From: Flavobacteriaceae bacterium
Lineage (GTDB): Bacteria; Bacteroidota; Bacteroidia; Flavobacteriales; Flavobacteriaceae
Direction: 5' to 3'
Length of the DNA: 64,000 nucleotides
NCBI GenBank assembly: GCA_029243245.1
Contig: JAQWSK010000010.1
Location: 124,001-188,000 of the forward strand
Shown one piece after another: positions 18,150 through 27,661 of the stretch; position 1 is the first letter of the stretch; each line of letters starts with the position of its first letter. Made by a program: the position numbers and the translations under genes. Under the pieces are notes generated by a model, which searched no databases, was not told the origin of the DNA, and was given only the letters and a program-made list of their open reading frames with translations.

Positions 18150-19448
18150 ATGAATACTGGATCTATTCTAATCCTATTACCTCTATTAATAATTTTCTCA
18201 TATTTATTTGATTTAATAGCAAAGAGAACAAAATTTCCTTCTGTCATTTTGCTCATGATTACAGGAATTATTGCTCGAACTGTTGCTAATAAATATGGAT
18301 TTGATAATACTGTTTTATTAAATTCGTTAATTCCTGTTTTAGGAACTATTGGTTTAATTCTTATTGTGATGGAAGGTGCGCTTGAATTAGATATAAGAAG
18401 AGAAAAGTTAGGTCTTATTTTTTCTGGGTTTTTAGCAGCATTAATTATTTTAATTCTTAATATAATTTTACTTAAATTTTTTTTTACAACAATTCTTAAA
18501 ATTCCTAATGATCCTGCTATTCTATATGCTATTCCACTTTCTATAATTAGTAGCGCTGTAGTAATTCCTTCCGCAAGTGGACTTTTAGCAAGGGATAAAG
18601 AGTTTGTCATTTATGAATCTACGTTCTCAGATATTTTAGGAATCGTAATTTTTAATTACAGTATTCAGCAAATAGAATTAAACGAACCATTGGTAAGCGC
18701 CTCACCTATAATGGAATTAGGTATACAAATTCTAGGTATAGTTTTTCTTTCTTTAATCATAACTTACTTTCTTGCCAGACTGATTCAGAGTATTGATCAC
18801 CATGTAAAATTTTTTCTTATTCTTGCTCTTTTAATTTTAGTTTATGCCGTTGGAAAATCTTTCCATTTTCCATCACTTTTAACAATTTTTATTTTTGGAA
18901 TATTCTTAAGTAATGGAGGAAGAAATCGTGATTTTGAGTTATTACCAAATTTTATGACAAGATCTATAGATATAGAAAAAACAAAAAAAAGTCTCGATGA
19001 ATTCCATGTTTTAACATCTGAATCTACTTTTTTAGTCCGTACTTTTTTCTTTTTATTTTTTGGATTTTCAATAACATTAGATAGTTTTATTTCTCCTGAA
19101 CCATATTTCTATGCTATTTCTGTTTTATTAATTATGTATGGGGCAAGGCATTTATATCTTTCATTTAGCACCTTCAACTTTAATACTACTCCTCTAGTAT
19201 ATATGTCTCCTAGAGGTTTAATTAGTATTTTACTATTTCTTCAATTAGGGACATTAGATGACCCCAATCTTAAAACTAATGTTATAGATGAAAGAGTTTT
19301 ACTATTAGTTATTTTAATATCAATGCTTGTTATGCTACTTGGAACTCTTAAAAAACCTGAAGTCAAAGAAAATATTTCTCTTGAAATTAAAACTCCAATA
19401 GATGAGGAAATAGATCCTGATTATTCAAATGAACAAATAAATAATTAA
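18150..19448 (+). CDS. CPA1-type cation:proton antiporter
   Basis: A 432-residue membrane protein with about twelve helices and a short acidic cytoplasmic tail. The fold signatures GPA-like IVMEGALELDIRREKLG (about 72-88), the transport segment YESTFSDILGIVIF (about 155-168) and SPRGLISILLF near the end match NhaP-like antiporters. The ion-binding pair is Ser160-Asp161, where CPA1 members usually have Asn-Asp and electrogenic ones Asp-Asp. It lies between hemF and hemB (37-base gap before, two bases after) and is not a known heme gene. Substrate not certain. Confidence 0.85.
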   Translation: MNTGSILILLPLLIIFSYLFDLIAKRTKFPSVILLMITGIIARTVANKYGFDNTVLLNSLIPVLGTIGLILIVMEGALELDIRREKLGLIFSGFLAALIILILNIILLKFFFTTILKIPNDPAILYAIPLSIISSAVVIPSASGLLARDKEFVIYESTFSDILGIVIFNYSIQQIELNEPLVSASPIMELGIQILGIVFLSLIITYFLARLIQSIDHHVKFFLILALLILVYAVGKSFHFPSLLTIFIFGIFLSNGGRNRDFELLPNFMTRSIDIEKTKKSLDEFHVLTSESTFLVRTFFFLFFGFSITLDSFISPEPYFYAISVLLIMYGARHLYLSFSTFNFNTTPLVYMSPRGLISILLFLQLGTLDDPNLKTNVIDERVLLLVILISMLVMLLGTLKKPEVKENISLEIKTPIDEEIDPDYSNEQINN

Positions 19449-19450
19449 AT

Positions 19451-20434
19451 ATGTATCCTTTAAATCGTAACCGTAGATTAAGAAGCTGTTCTGCTATTCG
19501 AGATCTTGTTAGAGAAACCGAACTTTCTAATAATGATTTTATAGTGCCTCTTTTTGTAGTTGAAGGTAAAAACATTAAGAAAGAAATTCTTTCAATGCCT
19601 GATTATTATCAATGGAGTTTAGATTTGCTTGAACAAGAAGTAAAAGAGCTTTGGAAAATTGGTTTAAAAGCAGTTTTAGTTTTTGCTAAGATTGATGATG
19701 CTTTAAAAGATAATAAGGGTACAGAGGCCTTGAATAAAGATGGTCTTATGCAAAGAGCTATTAAAACAATTAAAAACAGCATTCCAGAAATGTTAGTTAT
19801 GACTGATGTCGCTCTTGATCCTTATTCTTCATTTGGACATGATGGAATTGTAGAAAACTACAAAATTTTGAATGATTCAACCATTAATGTATTATCTGAA
19901 ATGGCTATCTCTCATGCTAATGCAGGAGCAAATTTTGTTGCCCCAAGTGATATGATGGATGGAAGAGTTCTAAAAATAAGGGAAGCCCTTGAAGCCCAAG
20001 GGTTTTTAGACACAGGGATTATGAGCTACAGTATTAAATATTCTTCATCATTTTACGGTCCATTTAGAAATGCCTTAGATTCAACTCCGGGTTTTGGTGA
20101 TAAAAAAACATATCAAATGGACTATGGAAATCGAAAAGAATCGATTAATGAGGCTTTAAAAGATATTGAAGAGGGTGCTGATATAATTATTATAAAACCT
20201 GGAATAACATACCTTGATATAATTAGTTTATTATCTCAAGAAGTAAATACTCCTATTGCTGTTTACCAAGTAAGTGGAGAATATTCAATGTTAAAAAGTG
20301 CTGCTGCAAAAGGATTTTTAGACTACGATAAGGTAATGATGGAAGAGCTTTTTGCATTTAAGCGTGCAGGAGCAAATATGATAGTCACTTATCATGCAAA
20401 AAATGCTGTTAATCTTTTAAACAAGAGCTTATGA
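19451..20434 (+). CDS. hemB: Delta-aminolevulinic acid dehydratase (porphobilinogen synthase)
   Basis: A 327-residue enzyme joining two 5-aminolevulinate molecules into porphobilinogen. Schiff-base lysines are Lys196 (SYSIKYSSSFYGPFR) and Lys249 (IIIKPG). The metal-site segment DVALDPYSSFGHDG has Asp119, Asp123 and Asp131 where zinc enzymes have Cys, so this is the Asp-rich, magnesium-type HemB. It starts two bases after the antiporter and overlaps the serine hydrolase by four bases. Confidence 0.97.
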   Translation: MYPLNRNRRLRSCSAIRDLVRETELSNNDFIVPLFVVEGKNIKKEILSMPDYYQWSLDLLEQEVKELWKIGLKAVLVFAKIDDALKDNKGTEALNKDGLMQRAIKTIKNSIPEMLVMTDVALDPYSSFGHDGIVENYKILNDSTINVLSEMAISHANAGANFVAPSDMMDGRVLKIREALEAQGFLDTGIMSYSIKYSSSFYGPFRNALDSTPGFGDKKTYQMDYGNRKESINEALKDIEEGADIIIIKPGITYLDIISLLSQEVNTPIAVYQVSGEYSMLKSAAAKGFLDYDKVMMEELFAFKRAGANMIVTYHAKNAVNLLNKSL

Positions 20435-21567
20435 ATAAATTTTTAAAATCTTTAATTTTTATAATATTAGTAATCTATAGCAGTCTTTATGTATCCGGCT
20501 ATTCATGGTTCATTAAAGGAATTACTAAAATCTATTTTACCGGACACACTACAAGTTATTTATCGGATTATAAAGTTTTTGACAATAATGAAATTCCAGC
20601 ATCAACAGATCCTCAACCATGGCCAATTCATGAAAAATACAACACAATAAACTCTTCAAAACTTCTTGATGATTATAATTCAAAAACAAATACAGTTGCA
20701 TATTTAATCATAAAAAATGACAGTTTGTTTTATGAAAAATATTATGATGGATATGGTCCAAATTCTAAAAGCAATTCTTTTTCTATGGCTAAAAGTTTTG
20801 TTTCTGCCCTTCTTGAAAAGGCTATAATGGATGGGTATATTAAAAGTTTAAACCAACCTGTTTACGAATTCTTACCCAAATTAAAAGGCTCTTATTCAAA
20901 AGAAGTAACATTAGGAGATTTAGCAAGTATGTCTTCAGGGCTTGATTGGGAAGAAGAATATTATTCCCCATTTGCAGTAACTGCATCTGCTTATTTTGTT
21001 GACAATCTTTCCTCTCTAATTTTAAATCAAGAAATTATAAATCAGCCTGGAAAAAGTTTTAAATATTTAAGTGGAGCAACACAGCTACTCGGGATGGCAA
21101 TAGTTAAAGCAACCGATAAATCACTTAGTGATTATTTATATGAAAGCTTTTGGAATCCGATGGGTATGGAAAAAAATGCATTATGGCAAATAGATAGTAA
21201 AGACAATGGTTTGGAAAAAGCATTTTGCTGTATTGCCTCAAACGCCAGAGACTTTGCTAAGTTTGGTAAGCTCTATAAAGACTTTGGCCGATGGAATGGA
21301 AAAGTTTTGATTGATTCAACATATGTTGTAAAGTCTATTTCTCCTCGTTTTAAGGAAAGTCCTGGATATGGTTATGGTTTTTGGCTAGAAAAATGGAATG
21401 GAAATAAAATCTTCTTTATGCAAGGTCATCTTGGCCAATATGTTTTTGTTTTACCTAAAGAAAATATTATAGTTGTAAGATTAGGTCATTTAAAGGGAGA
21501 AAGATCTGATGATGATCATTATATATATATAGACGAGGCAATTAAAATGCTCAATAATCTTAATTAA
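20431..21567 (+). CDS. Membrane-anchored serine hydrolase of the class C beta-lactamase fold
   Basis: A 378-residue protein with an N-terminal hydrophobic anchor (about 5-25) and a periplasmic beta-lactamase/DD-peptidase fold. Ser118-Met-Ala-Lys121 is the SxxK nucleophile motif, KYLSG a likely YxN-equivalent, and QGHLGQ near the end replaces KTG, as in many esterase-type members. Substrate unknown; most relatives are not true beta-lactamases. It overlaps hemB by four bases, so it is translated with the heme operon, but no heme role is known for this family. Confidence 0.85.
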   Translation: MNKFLKSLIFIILVIYSSLYVSGYSWFIKGITKIYFTGHTTSYLSDYKVFDNNEIPASTDPQPWPIHEKYNTINSSKLLDDYNSKTNTVAYLIIKNDSLFYEKYYDGYGPNSKSNSFSMAKSFVSALLEKAIMDGYIKSLNQPVYEFLPKLKGSYSKEVTLGDLASMSSGLDWEEEYYSPFAVTASAYFVDNLSSLILNQEIINQPGKSFKYLSGATQLLGMAIVKATDKSLSDYLYESFWNPMGMEKNALWQIDSKDNGLEKAFCCIASNARDFAKFGKLYKDFGRWNGKVLIDSTYVVKSISPRFKESPGYGYGFWLEKWNGNKIFFMQGHLGQYVFVLPKENIIVVRLGHLKGERSDDDHYIYIDEAIKMLNNLN

Positions 21568-21570
21568 TTT

Positions 21571-22608
21571 TTAGACTGCAGGGTTTGGAATTTTATTATG
21601 AATCTCATCTATTTTAGATAAAATTTCTTCTGAAAGCTTTACAGTATGAGTTTCAATATTTTCCTTTAACTGCTTTAAAGAAGTTGCTCCTATGATATTA
21701 CTAGTGACAAAACTTCTTTCACTAACAAAAGAAAGCGATAATTGAGTTAGACTTAGACCATTTTGTTTAGCAAGGTTATAATAAAGCTCAGTTGCTCTTG
21801 AACATTCATCGCTTGAATATCTTTTATAATTCGGCATAAATTCTAATCTAGAGCCCTGAGGTATAATTCCGCCCATATATTTTCCAGTTAACACTCCAAA
21901 CCCAAGAGGGGAATAAGCCAAAAGTCCAATATCTTCTCGGTGACAAATCTCAGAATGACCAGTTTCAAACTCTCTACACAAAAGAGAGTAGGCATTTTGA
22001 ATTGAAACCATTCTTGGCCGATTAGCATTTGAAGCGTTTAAAAACTTCATCATACCCCATGGGTTTTCATTTGAAATTCCAATATGTCTGATTTTTCCAG
22101 ATTTAATATGACCTTGCAATGTGTCTAAAACATTTTCAAAATTTTCAACCCATGGATCATCTGACATAAAAATGAAGCCTCTTTTTCCAAATTTATTTGT
22201 TTTTCTCTCAGGCCAATGAAGCTGATATAAATCAATATAATCTGTTTTTAATCGCCTTAGACTATTATGAAGAGCTTCATCAATATTTGGTTTATTAAAA
22301 CTCATATTATTTCTAATATGAGAACTAAATACTTCAGGCCCAGCTATCTTTGATGCTAAAATAACTTGGTTACGTTTTCTGTTTTTTTTAAACCAATTGC
22401 CTATAATTTCTTCTGTTGCACCATGGGTTTTTGATTCTGCTGGAACAGGATATAATTCAGCTGTATCCCAAAAATTTACACCCTGATCCAAAGCATAATT
22501 CATTTGTTCAAAACCTTCAGCCTCAGTATTTTGTTTACCCCAAGTCATGGTTCCAAGACATAACTTACTTACATCCAAATCTGTATTTGGTAATCTTTTA
22601 TATTCCAT
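21571..22608 (-). CDS. Aldo/keto reductase (Tas-like)
   Basis: A 345-residue NADP(H)-dependent oxidoreductase with an (alpha/beta)8 barrel. The catalytic tetrad is visible: Asp and Tyr in NFWDTAELYP, Lys in VILASKIAG and His in DLYQLHWPER. The insertion-rich pattern PVPAESKTHGATEEIIGNW is typical of Tas-type members. The natural carbonyl substrate is unknown. It is the third gene of a minus-strand set after xth and the OmpA lipoprotein, with a six-base gap. Confidence 0.9.
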   Translation of the reverse strand: MEYKRLPNTDLDVSKLCLGTMTWGKQNTEAEGFEQMNYALDQGVNFWDTAELYPVPAESKTHGATEEIIGNWFKKNRKRNQVILASKIAGPEVFSSHIRNNMSFNKPNIDEALHNSLRRLKTDYIDLYQLHWPERKTNKFGKRGFIFMSDDPWVENFENVLDTLQGHIKSGKIRHIGISNENPWGMMKFLNASNANRPRMVSIQNAYSLLCREFETGHSEICHREDIGLLAYSPLGFGVLTGKYMGGIIPQGSRLEFMPNYKRYSSDECSRATELYYNLAKQNGLSLTQLSLSFVSERSFVTSNIIGATSLKQLKENIETHTVKLSEEILSKIDEIHNKIPNPAV

Positions 22609-22614
22609 TAAATT

Positions 22615-23511
22615 TTAATTTAAATTTTCCAATATCTCAGTTATAATATCGAATTGTGGAGTTAAAATAACTTCTATCCTCCTATTAGTTAATTTTCCTT
22701 TTTCGTTACTGTTAGGTCCAATTGGCAAAAACTCTCCTCGTCCTGCAGCTGTTAAATTTTGTGGTATAATCTGATCGTTCTTTAAAAGTAATTGAACGAT
22801 TGCTGTTGCACGTTTAGTTGAAAGATCCCAATTATTTCCAATTGTTCCTTTGCCTGTGTAGGGAACATTATCCGTATGACCCTCAATTAAAACATTAATT
22901 TCAGGGTTTTCTGCTAAAACATTTGACAACTGATTAATCGCTTTTATTCCCTCAGGACCTACTCTCCAACTTCCTGATTTAAATAATAATTTATTCTCCA
23001 TAGAAACATAAACTTTACCGTTTCTTTGCTCAACTGTTAGTCCATTCCCTTCAAAATTTAGTAATGCATCTGACAATCTTTTTTTAAGAATATTTAAATT
23101 TTGTTCTTTCTCTAAAACAAGTCTTTCCAATTCACTAACTCGAGCAAGACCTTTATTTAGTTCATACTGTTTATAATTAAGACTATCTAACAAGGCATTA
23201 TTTTCTTTGATTCTAGCTTTAAGGTTTGAATTACTTTTAGAAGCTAAAAAAGCATAGTCATTTTGTAATTTGTATAGCTTCGATTTTACAGCTAATAAAC
23301 TGTCATTAGTAATCTTAAGAAGATGAATTTTTGATTCTAAACTTTGAGAAATAGAATCGATATTATTATTAAGTAATTTGTTTTCTTGTTGGGAAATTCT
23401 ATAATTCATTTTTTCATTTGCGTAACGATCTTCAATCTCACTAAAAGTTTTAAACGAGACACAACCGTTGAATAAAAAAAGTAATAGTAATACTTGGAAA
23501 ATATTTTTCAT
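22615..23511 (-). CDS. OmpA family outer-membrane lipoprotein
   Basis: A 298-residue lipoprotein: signal peptide with lipobox FNGC (Cys17), a long coiled-coil region (about 25-150, with repeated Leu/Lys/Glu heptads) and a C-terminal OmpA/MotB peptidoglycan-binding domain (about 170-285). The domain carries IEGHTDNVPY and LSTKRATAIVQLL with the conserved Asp and Arg. It should link the outer membrane to the cell wall. The spacing to xth (9 bases) and the reductase (6 bases) suggests one transcript. Confidence 0.92.
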   Translation of the reverse strand: MKNIFQVLLLLFLFNGCVSFKTFSEIEDRYANEKMNYRISQQENKLLNNNIDSISQSLESKIHLLKITNDSLLAVKSKLYKLQNDYAFLASKSNSNLKARIKENNALLDSLNYKQYELNKGLARVSELERLVLEKEQNLNILKKRLSDALLNFEGNGLTVEQRNGKVYVSMENKLLFKSGSWRVGPEGIKAINQLSNVLAENPEINVLIEGHTDNVPYTGKGTIGNNWDLSTKRATAIVQLLLKNDQIIPQNLTAAGRGEFLPIGPNSNEKGKLTNRRIEVILTPQFDIITEILENLN

Positions 23512-23520
23512 ATTATAAAA

Positions 23521-24282
23521 TTAAAATTTTAAAATCAGTCCAACTGGACAATGATCAGAATGAAATGCATCAGGCATTATGAAAGAGTTTTCAATATTAG
23601 AAGATAATTCTTCACTAACTAGGTTATAGTCAATCCTCCAACCCTTATTATTAGATCTGGAGTTTGCTCGATAACTCCACCAACTATAATTATTTGGTTC
23701 TGAATTTAATAGTCTAAATGAATCAATAAATCCATTATTTAAAAAATTATCAAGCCACAATCTTTCTTCAGGTAAAAAACCGGAGACATTTTTATTTCTA
23801 ATGGGGTCATGAATATCAATTGCCTTATGACATATATTATAGTCTCCAGATATAACAATACGAGGAAACTCTTTTTTCAATTTATTAATATGGTTTTGAA
23901 ACTCCTCCATAAAATTAAATTTGAAATCAAGTCTTTGAATATTTGTCCCTGAGGGAAGGTATAAGCTCATTACAGAAAATTCATCAAAATCTAATCGAAT
24001 TGTTCTTCCTTCAAAATCCATTGAAGGTATTCCAGTTCCATAAGAAATATTATTTGGTTCCTTTTTGGATAGAATTCCTACTCCACTATAGCCTTTTTTT
24101 TGAGCTGAAAACCAATAATTATAATATCCTAATTCTTCAAAAATATTTGTTTCAATTTGATCTTTTTGAGCCTTTATTTCTTGAATACAAACAATATCTG
24201 GTTCTGAAATCTTTAACCACTGAGCAAAACCTTTTTTCAAAGCAGCTCGAATACCATTTACATTATATGATATAATTTTCAT
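23521..24282 (-). CDS. xth: Exodeoxyribonuclease III / AP endonuclease
   Basis: A 253-residue Mg-dependent DNA repair nuclease of the ExoIII family, cutting at abasic sites. YNVNGIRAA at the start, CIQEIKAQ with the metal-binding Glu, GDYNICH, and SDHCPVGL near the end with the catalytic Asp-His are all in place; length is normal. It leads a three-gene minus-strand set. A 17-base palindrome lies 15 bases upstream of its start. Confidence 0.96.
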   Translation of the reverse strand: MKIISYNVNGIRAALKKGFAQWLKISEPDIVCIQEIKAQKDQIETNIFEELGYYNYWFSAQKKGYSGVGILSKKEPNNISYGTGIPSMDFEGRTIRLDFDEFSVMSLYLPSGTNIQRLDFKFNFMEEFQNHINKLKKEFPRIVISGDYNICHKAIDIHDPIRNKNVSGFLPEERLWLDNFLNNGFIDSFRLLNSEPNNYSWWSYRANSRSNNKGWRIDYNLVSEELSSNIENSFIMPDAFHSDHCPVGLILKF

Positions 24283-24296
24283 TAATAACTAAAATA

Positions 24297-24313
24297 ATAA
24301 TTACGGTAATTAT
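24297..24313. promoter_or_regulatory. 17-base palindrome upstream of xth
   Basis: The arms ATAATTAC and GTAATTAT are perfect reverse complements around a single G. In this AT-rich genome chance is a real possibility, but the position just before the xth start fits an operator. The rest of the 102-base gap down to the end of glyS shows nothing else. Confidence 0.3.
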
Positions 24314-24384
24314 ATTTGCCTGAATTAATAAAAGTTTCCACTGATGTTTTAACAAGACAAAGAATCTATTTTGCAAAAACTAAT

Positions 24385-25926
24385 TTAGATATTCTCTAAC
24401 CAGTCTTTAACATTTAGCTTTTGTTCTAAAAATCCAGATATATTTTTTAATAAGATTCGTTCTTGACTCATTGTGTCTCGATCTCTTATTGTTACGGTTT
24501 TATCTTCTAAGGATTGATGATCAACTGTTATGCAGTATGGTGTTCCCAAAGCATCTTGACGTCGATACCTTCTTCCTACAGCATCTTTTTCATCATAAGA
24601 AACGATATATTTCCATTTTAAATCCTTTAATATTTCCCTAGCAATCTCAGGCAATCCATCTTTTTTTAGTAAAGGTAATACAGCTACTTTTGTGGGTGCT
24701 AAAATAGCAGGAAGTTTAAGCAGAGTTCTTGTCCCTCCCCCCTCAATAGGTTCTTCACGAAGAGCCCATGAAAAAACAGCTAAAAACATACGATCTAATC
24801 CAATTGAAGTCTCTACTACATATGGAATATAGCTTTCATTTCTTTCAGTATCAAAAAATTTAAGTTTTTTACCTGAAAATTCTTCGTGTTTTGCAAGGTC
24901 AAAATTAGTTCTGGAATGAATTCCTTCTAATTCTTTGAATCCAAATGGAAATTTAAACTCAATGTCCGATGCAGCATCTGCATAATGTGCAAGTTTTTCA
25001 TGATCATGAAAACGATAATTCTCTTTACCCATGCCAAGAGATAAATGCCAATTCAGACGTGTTCTTTTCCACATTTCATACCACTTTTTTTGGTCTCCAG
25101 GTGGAATAAAAAACTGCATTTCCATTTGCTCAAATTCTCTCATTCGAAATATAAATTGTCTAGCAACTATTTCATTTCTGAATGCTTTTCCAGTTTGAGC
25201 TATTCCAAAAGGAAGTTTCATTCTGCCAGATTTTTGAACATTTAAAAAATTTACAAAAATACCCTGAGCAGTTTCGGGTCTCAAATATAAATCCGTAGAT
25301 GATTCAGAGGAAGCTCCAAGTTTTGTTCCAAACATTAGATTGAATTGTTTAACATCAGTCCAATTCCTTGATCCAGATTCTGGACAAGCAATTTCTAACT
25401 CTTCTATTAAACATTTAACGTCTGATAGATCTTCATTTTCTAATGATTTGTTTAATCGATTAAGTATTAAAGAAGCTTTTTGTTTATATTCATTAATTCT
25501 TGTATTAGTTTCAATGAATTTTTCTTTATTAAATTCTTCTCCAAAACGTTTGGACCCTTTTTTAATTTCTTTTTCAATTTTTAATTCAATTTTAGCAACG
25601 TACTCTTCTACTAAAACATCTGCTCGATAACGCCTTTTTGAATCTTTATTATCAATCAAAGGATCGTTAAAAGCATCAACATGTCCTGAAGCTTTCCAAA
25701 TTGTTGGGTGCATGAAAATTGCAGAATCCAACCCTACAATATTTTCGTGCAATTGGACCATAGATTTCCACCAATATTCTCTAATATTATTTTTTAATAT
25801 AGCACCGTTCTGCCCATAATCATATATTGCATTTAAACCGTCATAAATTTCACTTGATGAAAAAACAAAACCATATTCTTTTGCATGAGAAATTGTTTTT
25901 TTAAAATGATCTAATTGATTTGTCAT
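24385..25926 (-). CDS. glyS: Glycine--tRNA ligase (dimeric class II type)
   Basis: A 513-residue aminoacyl-tRNA synthetase of the homodimeric type, charging tRNA(Gly). Class II motif 2 (GKAFRNEIVARQFIFRMREFE) and motif 3 (IGLDRMFLAVF) are present, as are the N-terminal GHVDAFNDPLI segment and the C-terminal anticodon-binding domain (about 405-513). It stands alone on the minus strand, divergent from the Ig-like lipoprotein gene. Its -7 box abuts the start codon, which would give an almost leaderless mRNA. Confidence 0.97.
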   Translation of the reverse strand: MTNQLDHFKKTISHAKEYGFVFSSSEIYDGLNAIYDYGQNGAILKNNIREYWWKSMVQLHENIVGLDSAIFMHPTIWKASGHVDAFNDPLIDNKDSKRRYRADVLVEEYVAKIELKIEKEIKKGSKRFGEEFNKEKFIETNTRINEYKQKASLILNRLNKSLENEDLSDVKCLIEELEIACPESGSRNWTDVKQFNLMFGTKLGASSESSTDLYLRPETAQGIFVNFLNVQKSGRMKLPFGIAQTGKAFRNEIVARQFIFRMREFEQMEMQFFIPPGDQKKWYEMWKRTRLNWHLSLGMGKENYRFHDHEKLAHYADAASDIEFKFPFGFKELEGIHSRTNFDLAKHEEFSGKKLKFFDTERNESYIPYVVETSIGLDRMFLAVFSWALREEPIEGGGTRTLLKLPAILAPTKVAVLPLLKKDGLPEIAREILKDLKWKYIVSYDEKDAVGRRYRRQDALGTPYCITVDHQSLEDKTVTIRDRDTMSQERILLKNISGFLEQKLNVKDWLENI

Positions 25927-25930
25927 AAAA

Positions 25931-25938
25931 CAAAAATA
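25931..25938 (-). promoter_or_regulatory. Promoter -7 element (TATTTTTG) for glyS, near-leaderless
   Basis: On the minus strand this reads TATTTTTG, an exact TAnnTTTG match only five bases from the glyS ATG at 25926. If used, transcription would start at or next to the start codon. The -33 box is poor. Confidence 0.4.
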
Positions 25939-26026
25939 AGTCTTTTTAATCTCTTTAGTAAATTGAATTTTATTAATTAATTCATGACCTATTATAATTA
26001 ATTCGAAACTTAATAAATTATTATAT

Positions 26027-26034
26027 TATTTTTG
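26027..26034 (+). promoter_or_regulatory. Promoter -7 element (TATTTTTG) for the Ig-like lipoprotein gene
   Basis: TATTTTTG matches TAnnTTTG and ends 16 bases before the ATG at 26051. A weak TTCG lies at about the right -33 distance. The 124-base intergenic region thus holds two divergent -7 boxes. Confidence 0.45.
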
Positions 26035-26050
26035 TTAATCAATTAGTTTT

Positions 26051-27661
26051 ATGCTACGAAATCTAATTTTCTTTTTTTTGCTTTTTATTTTTTTAATTTC
26101 TAGCTGTGCTAAAAGAGGAACTCCAACTGGAGGCTATAAAGACACTATACCTCCTGTAATGGTAAATGCTTCTCCAAAAAACAGAACAACTTTTTTTAAT
26201 AGTGAAAAAATCACAATTACTTTTGATGAGTATATCAGTCTCAAGGATATTACTCAACAATTAATCATTTCTCCTCCAATAGAAAGTGATAAATTTAATA
26301 TTGAGCCTCAATCAACTATATCCAAAAAAATCAAGATTGAATTTACTGATAGCTTGAGTCTGAATGATCAAACGACATATACTTTTAATTTTGGAAGTAG
26401 TATTGAAGACAATAATGAGTCAAATACATTACCTTTTTTTTCATATACTCTTTCAACTGGTCCCGTTATTGATTCTCTTTTTATTAAAGGAAAAGTTTCT
26501 GACGCATTTGAAGAAGACAGTGAAAGATTCGTTTCAATATACTTATACCCTATTGATAGCACTCATAACGATTCAACAATTTATCTAAAAAAGCCTCTAT
26601 ATGCAACTAGTACTTTAGATTCTGTTTTGTATAATTTTCAAAACTTGAGGGAAGACACATATCAAATAATCGCAATAAAAGACTATGGAAAAAACTATTT
26701 GTATGATCAAGGAGTTGACAAAATAGGCTTTATCAATAAAGAAGTTTCCTTGCCTGGTGACACACTTTATAATTTTAAACTTTTTAAAGAACAGCCAAAG
26801 TTTTTTTGGGATCGGCCAAAATATGTTAATGATCATCACATTGTTTTTGGTTATTATGGGACCCCTGAGAAAAATCCTATTGAATTAATAACTCCTGTTC
26901 CTGAAGGTTTTGAAACTTTTATAACCAAAGTACGTGAAAAAGATAGCTTAAACTTTTGGTTTCCTGAAATTGAAGCAGATTCACTTCAATTTGCTATTAA
27001 AACTAAAGACAGTATATACAATGTAAGTGTAAAGTTTTATTCGCCTGAACTAGATTCACTTGTTATCTCTCCAAAACAGAATAGAATAATTGATTTAAAC
27101 GACACTCTGGAATTTAATAGTTCATTGCCAATTACTGAGCTAAATAAAGAATTTATTACGCTTAAAAATAAAGATTCTATTATACTCCCTTTTCAATTGA
27201 TTTTAGATAAAAACAGAGATATTATTCAAATGCATTTTGAGCATGAGCCCAATGATAAATATTCTGTTTCAGTTCTTCCAAATGCTTTTAAAGATCCGTG
27301 GGGAGGAACCAATGATTCTATTAACTTAAACCTTATCACAAAAGCATATGACTCATATGGTGTCATCAATCTTAAACTAAATTGGGAGATTAAAGAACAA
27401 GATTTTATTTTAGAACTTTTGGATATTAATAACAACATTTTGAGTAGGGTGTCAGAAAAAAATAAATTAAACACATACACTTTTGAATTTCTAAATCCTA
27501 CGGATTATAAAGCTCGAATTATTTTAGATGATAATAAAAATAAAAAATGGGATACTGGAAATTACTTAAAAAAGATCCAGCCTGAAAGAGTAATATATTT
27601 TTCTGATACTATTGAACTTAGAGCAAACTGGGAGATTAATGAAGTTTTTATTCTAAAATAA
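26051..27661 (+). CDS. Ig-like (SbsA-type) domain lipoprotein
   Basis: A 536-residue lipoprotein: signal peptide with lipobox ISSC (Cys19), then GTPTGGYKDTIPPVMVNASP, the typical start of a widespread Bacteroidota family with a Big_5/SbsA Ig-like domain (about 35-140). The rest is beta-rich, with a second Ig-like stretch at about 330-430. It is probably anchored on the outer membrane. Function unknown; such genes often stand alone in flavobacteria. It converges with the nitrilase gene, overlapping by 14 bases at the 3' ends. Confidence 0.85.
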   Translation: MLRNLIFFFLLFIFLISSCAKRGTPTGGYKDTIPPVMVNASPKNRTTFFNSEKITITFDEYISLKDITQQLIISPPIESDKFNIEPQSTISKKIKIEFTDSLSLNDQTTYTFNFGSSIEDNNESNTLPFFSYTLSTGPVIDSLFIKGKVSDAFEEDSERFVSIYLYPIDSTHNDSTIYLKKPLYATSTLDSVLYNFQNLREDTYQIIAIKDYGKNYLYDQGVDKIGFINKEVSLPGDTLYNFKLFKEQPKFFWDRPKYVNDHHIVFGYYGTPEKNPIELITPVPEGFETFITKVREKDSLNFWFPEIEADSLQFAIKTKDSIYNVSVKFYSPELDSLVISPKQNRIIDLNDTLEFNSSLPITELNKEFITLKNKDSIILPFQLILDKNRDIIQMHFEHEPNDKYSVSVLPNAFKDPWGGTNDSINLNLITKAYDSYGVINLKLNWEIKEQDFILELLDINNNILSRVSEKNKLNTYTFEFLNPTDYKARIILDDNKNKKWDTGNYLKKIQPERVIYFSDTIELRANWEINEVFILK

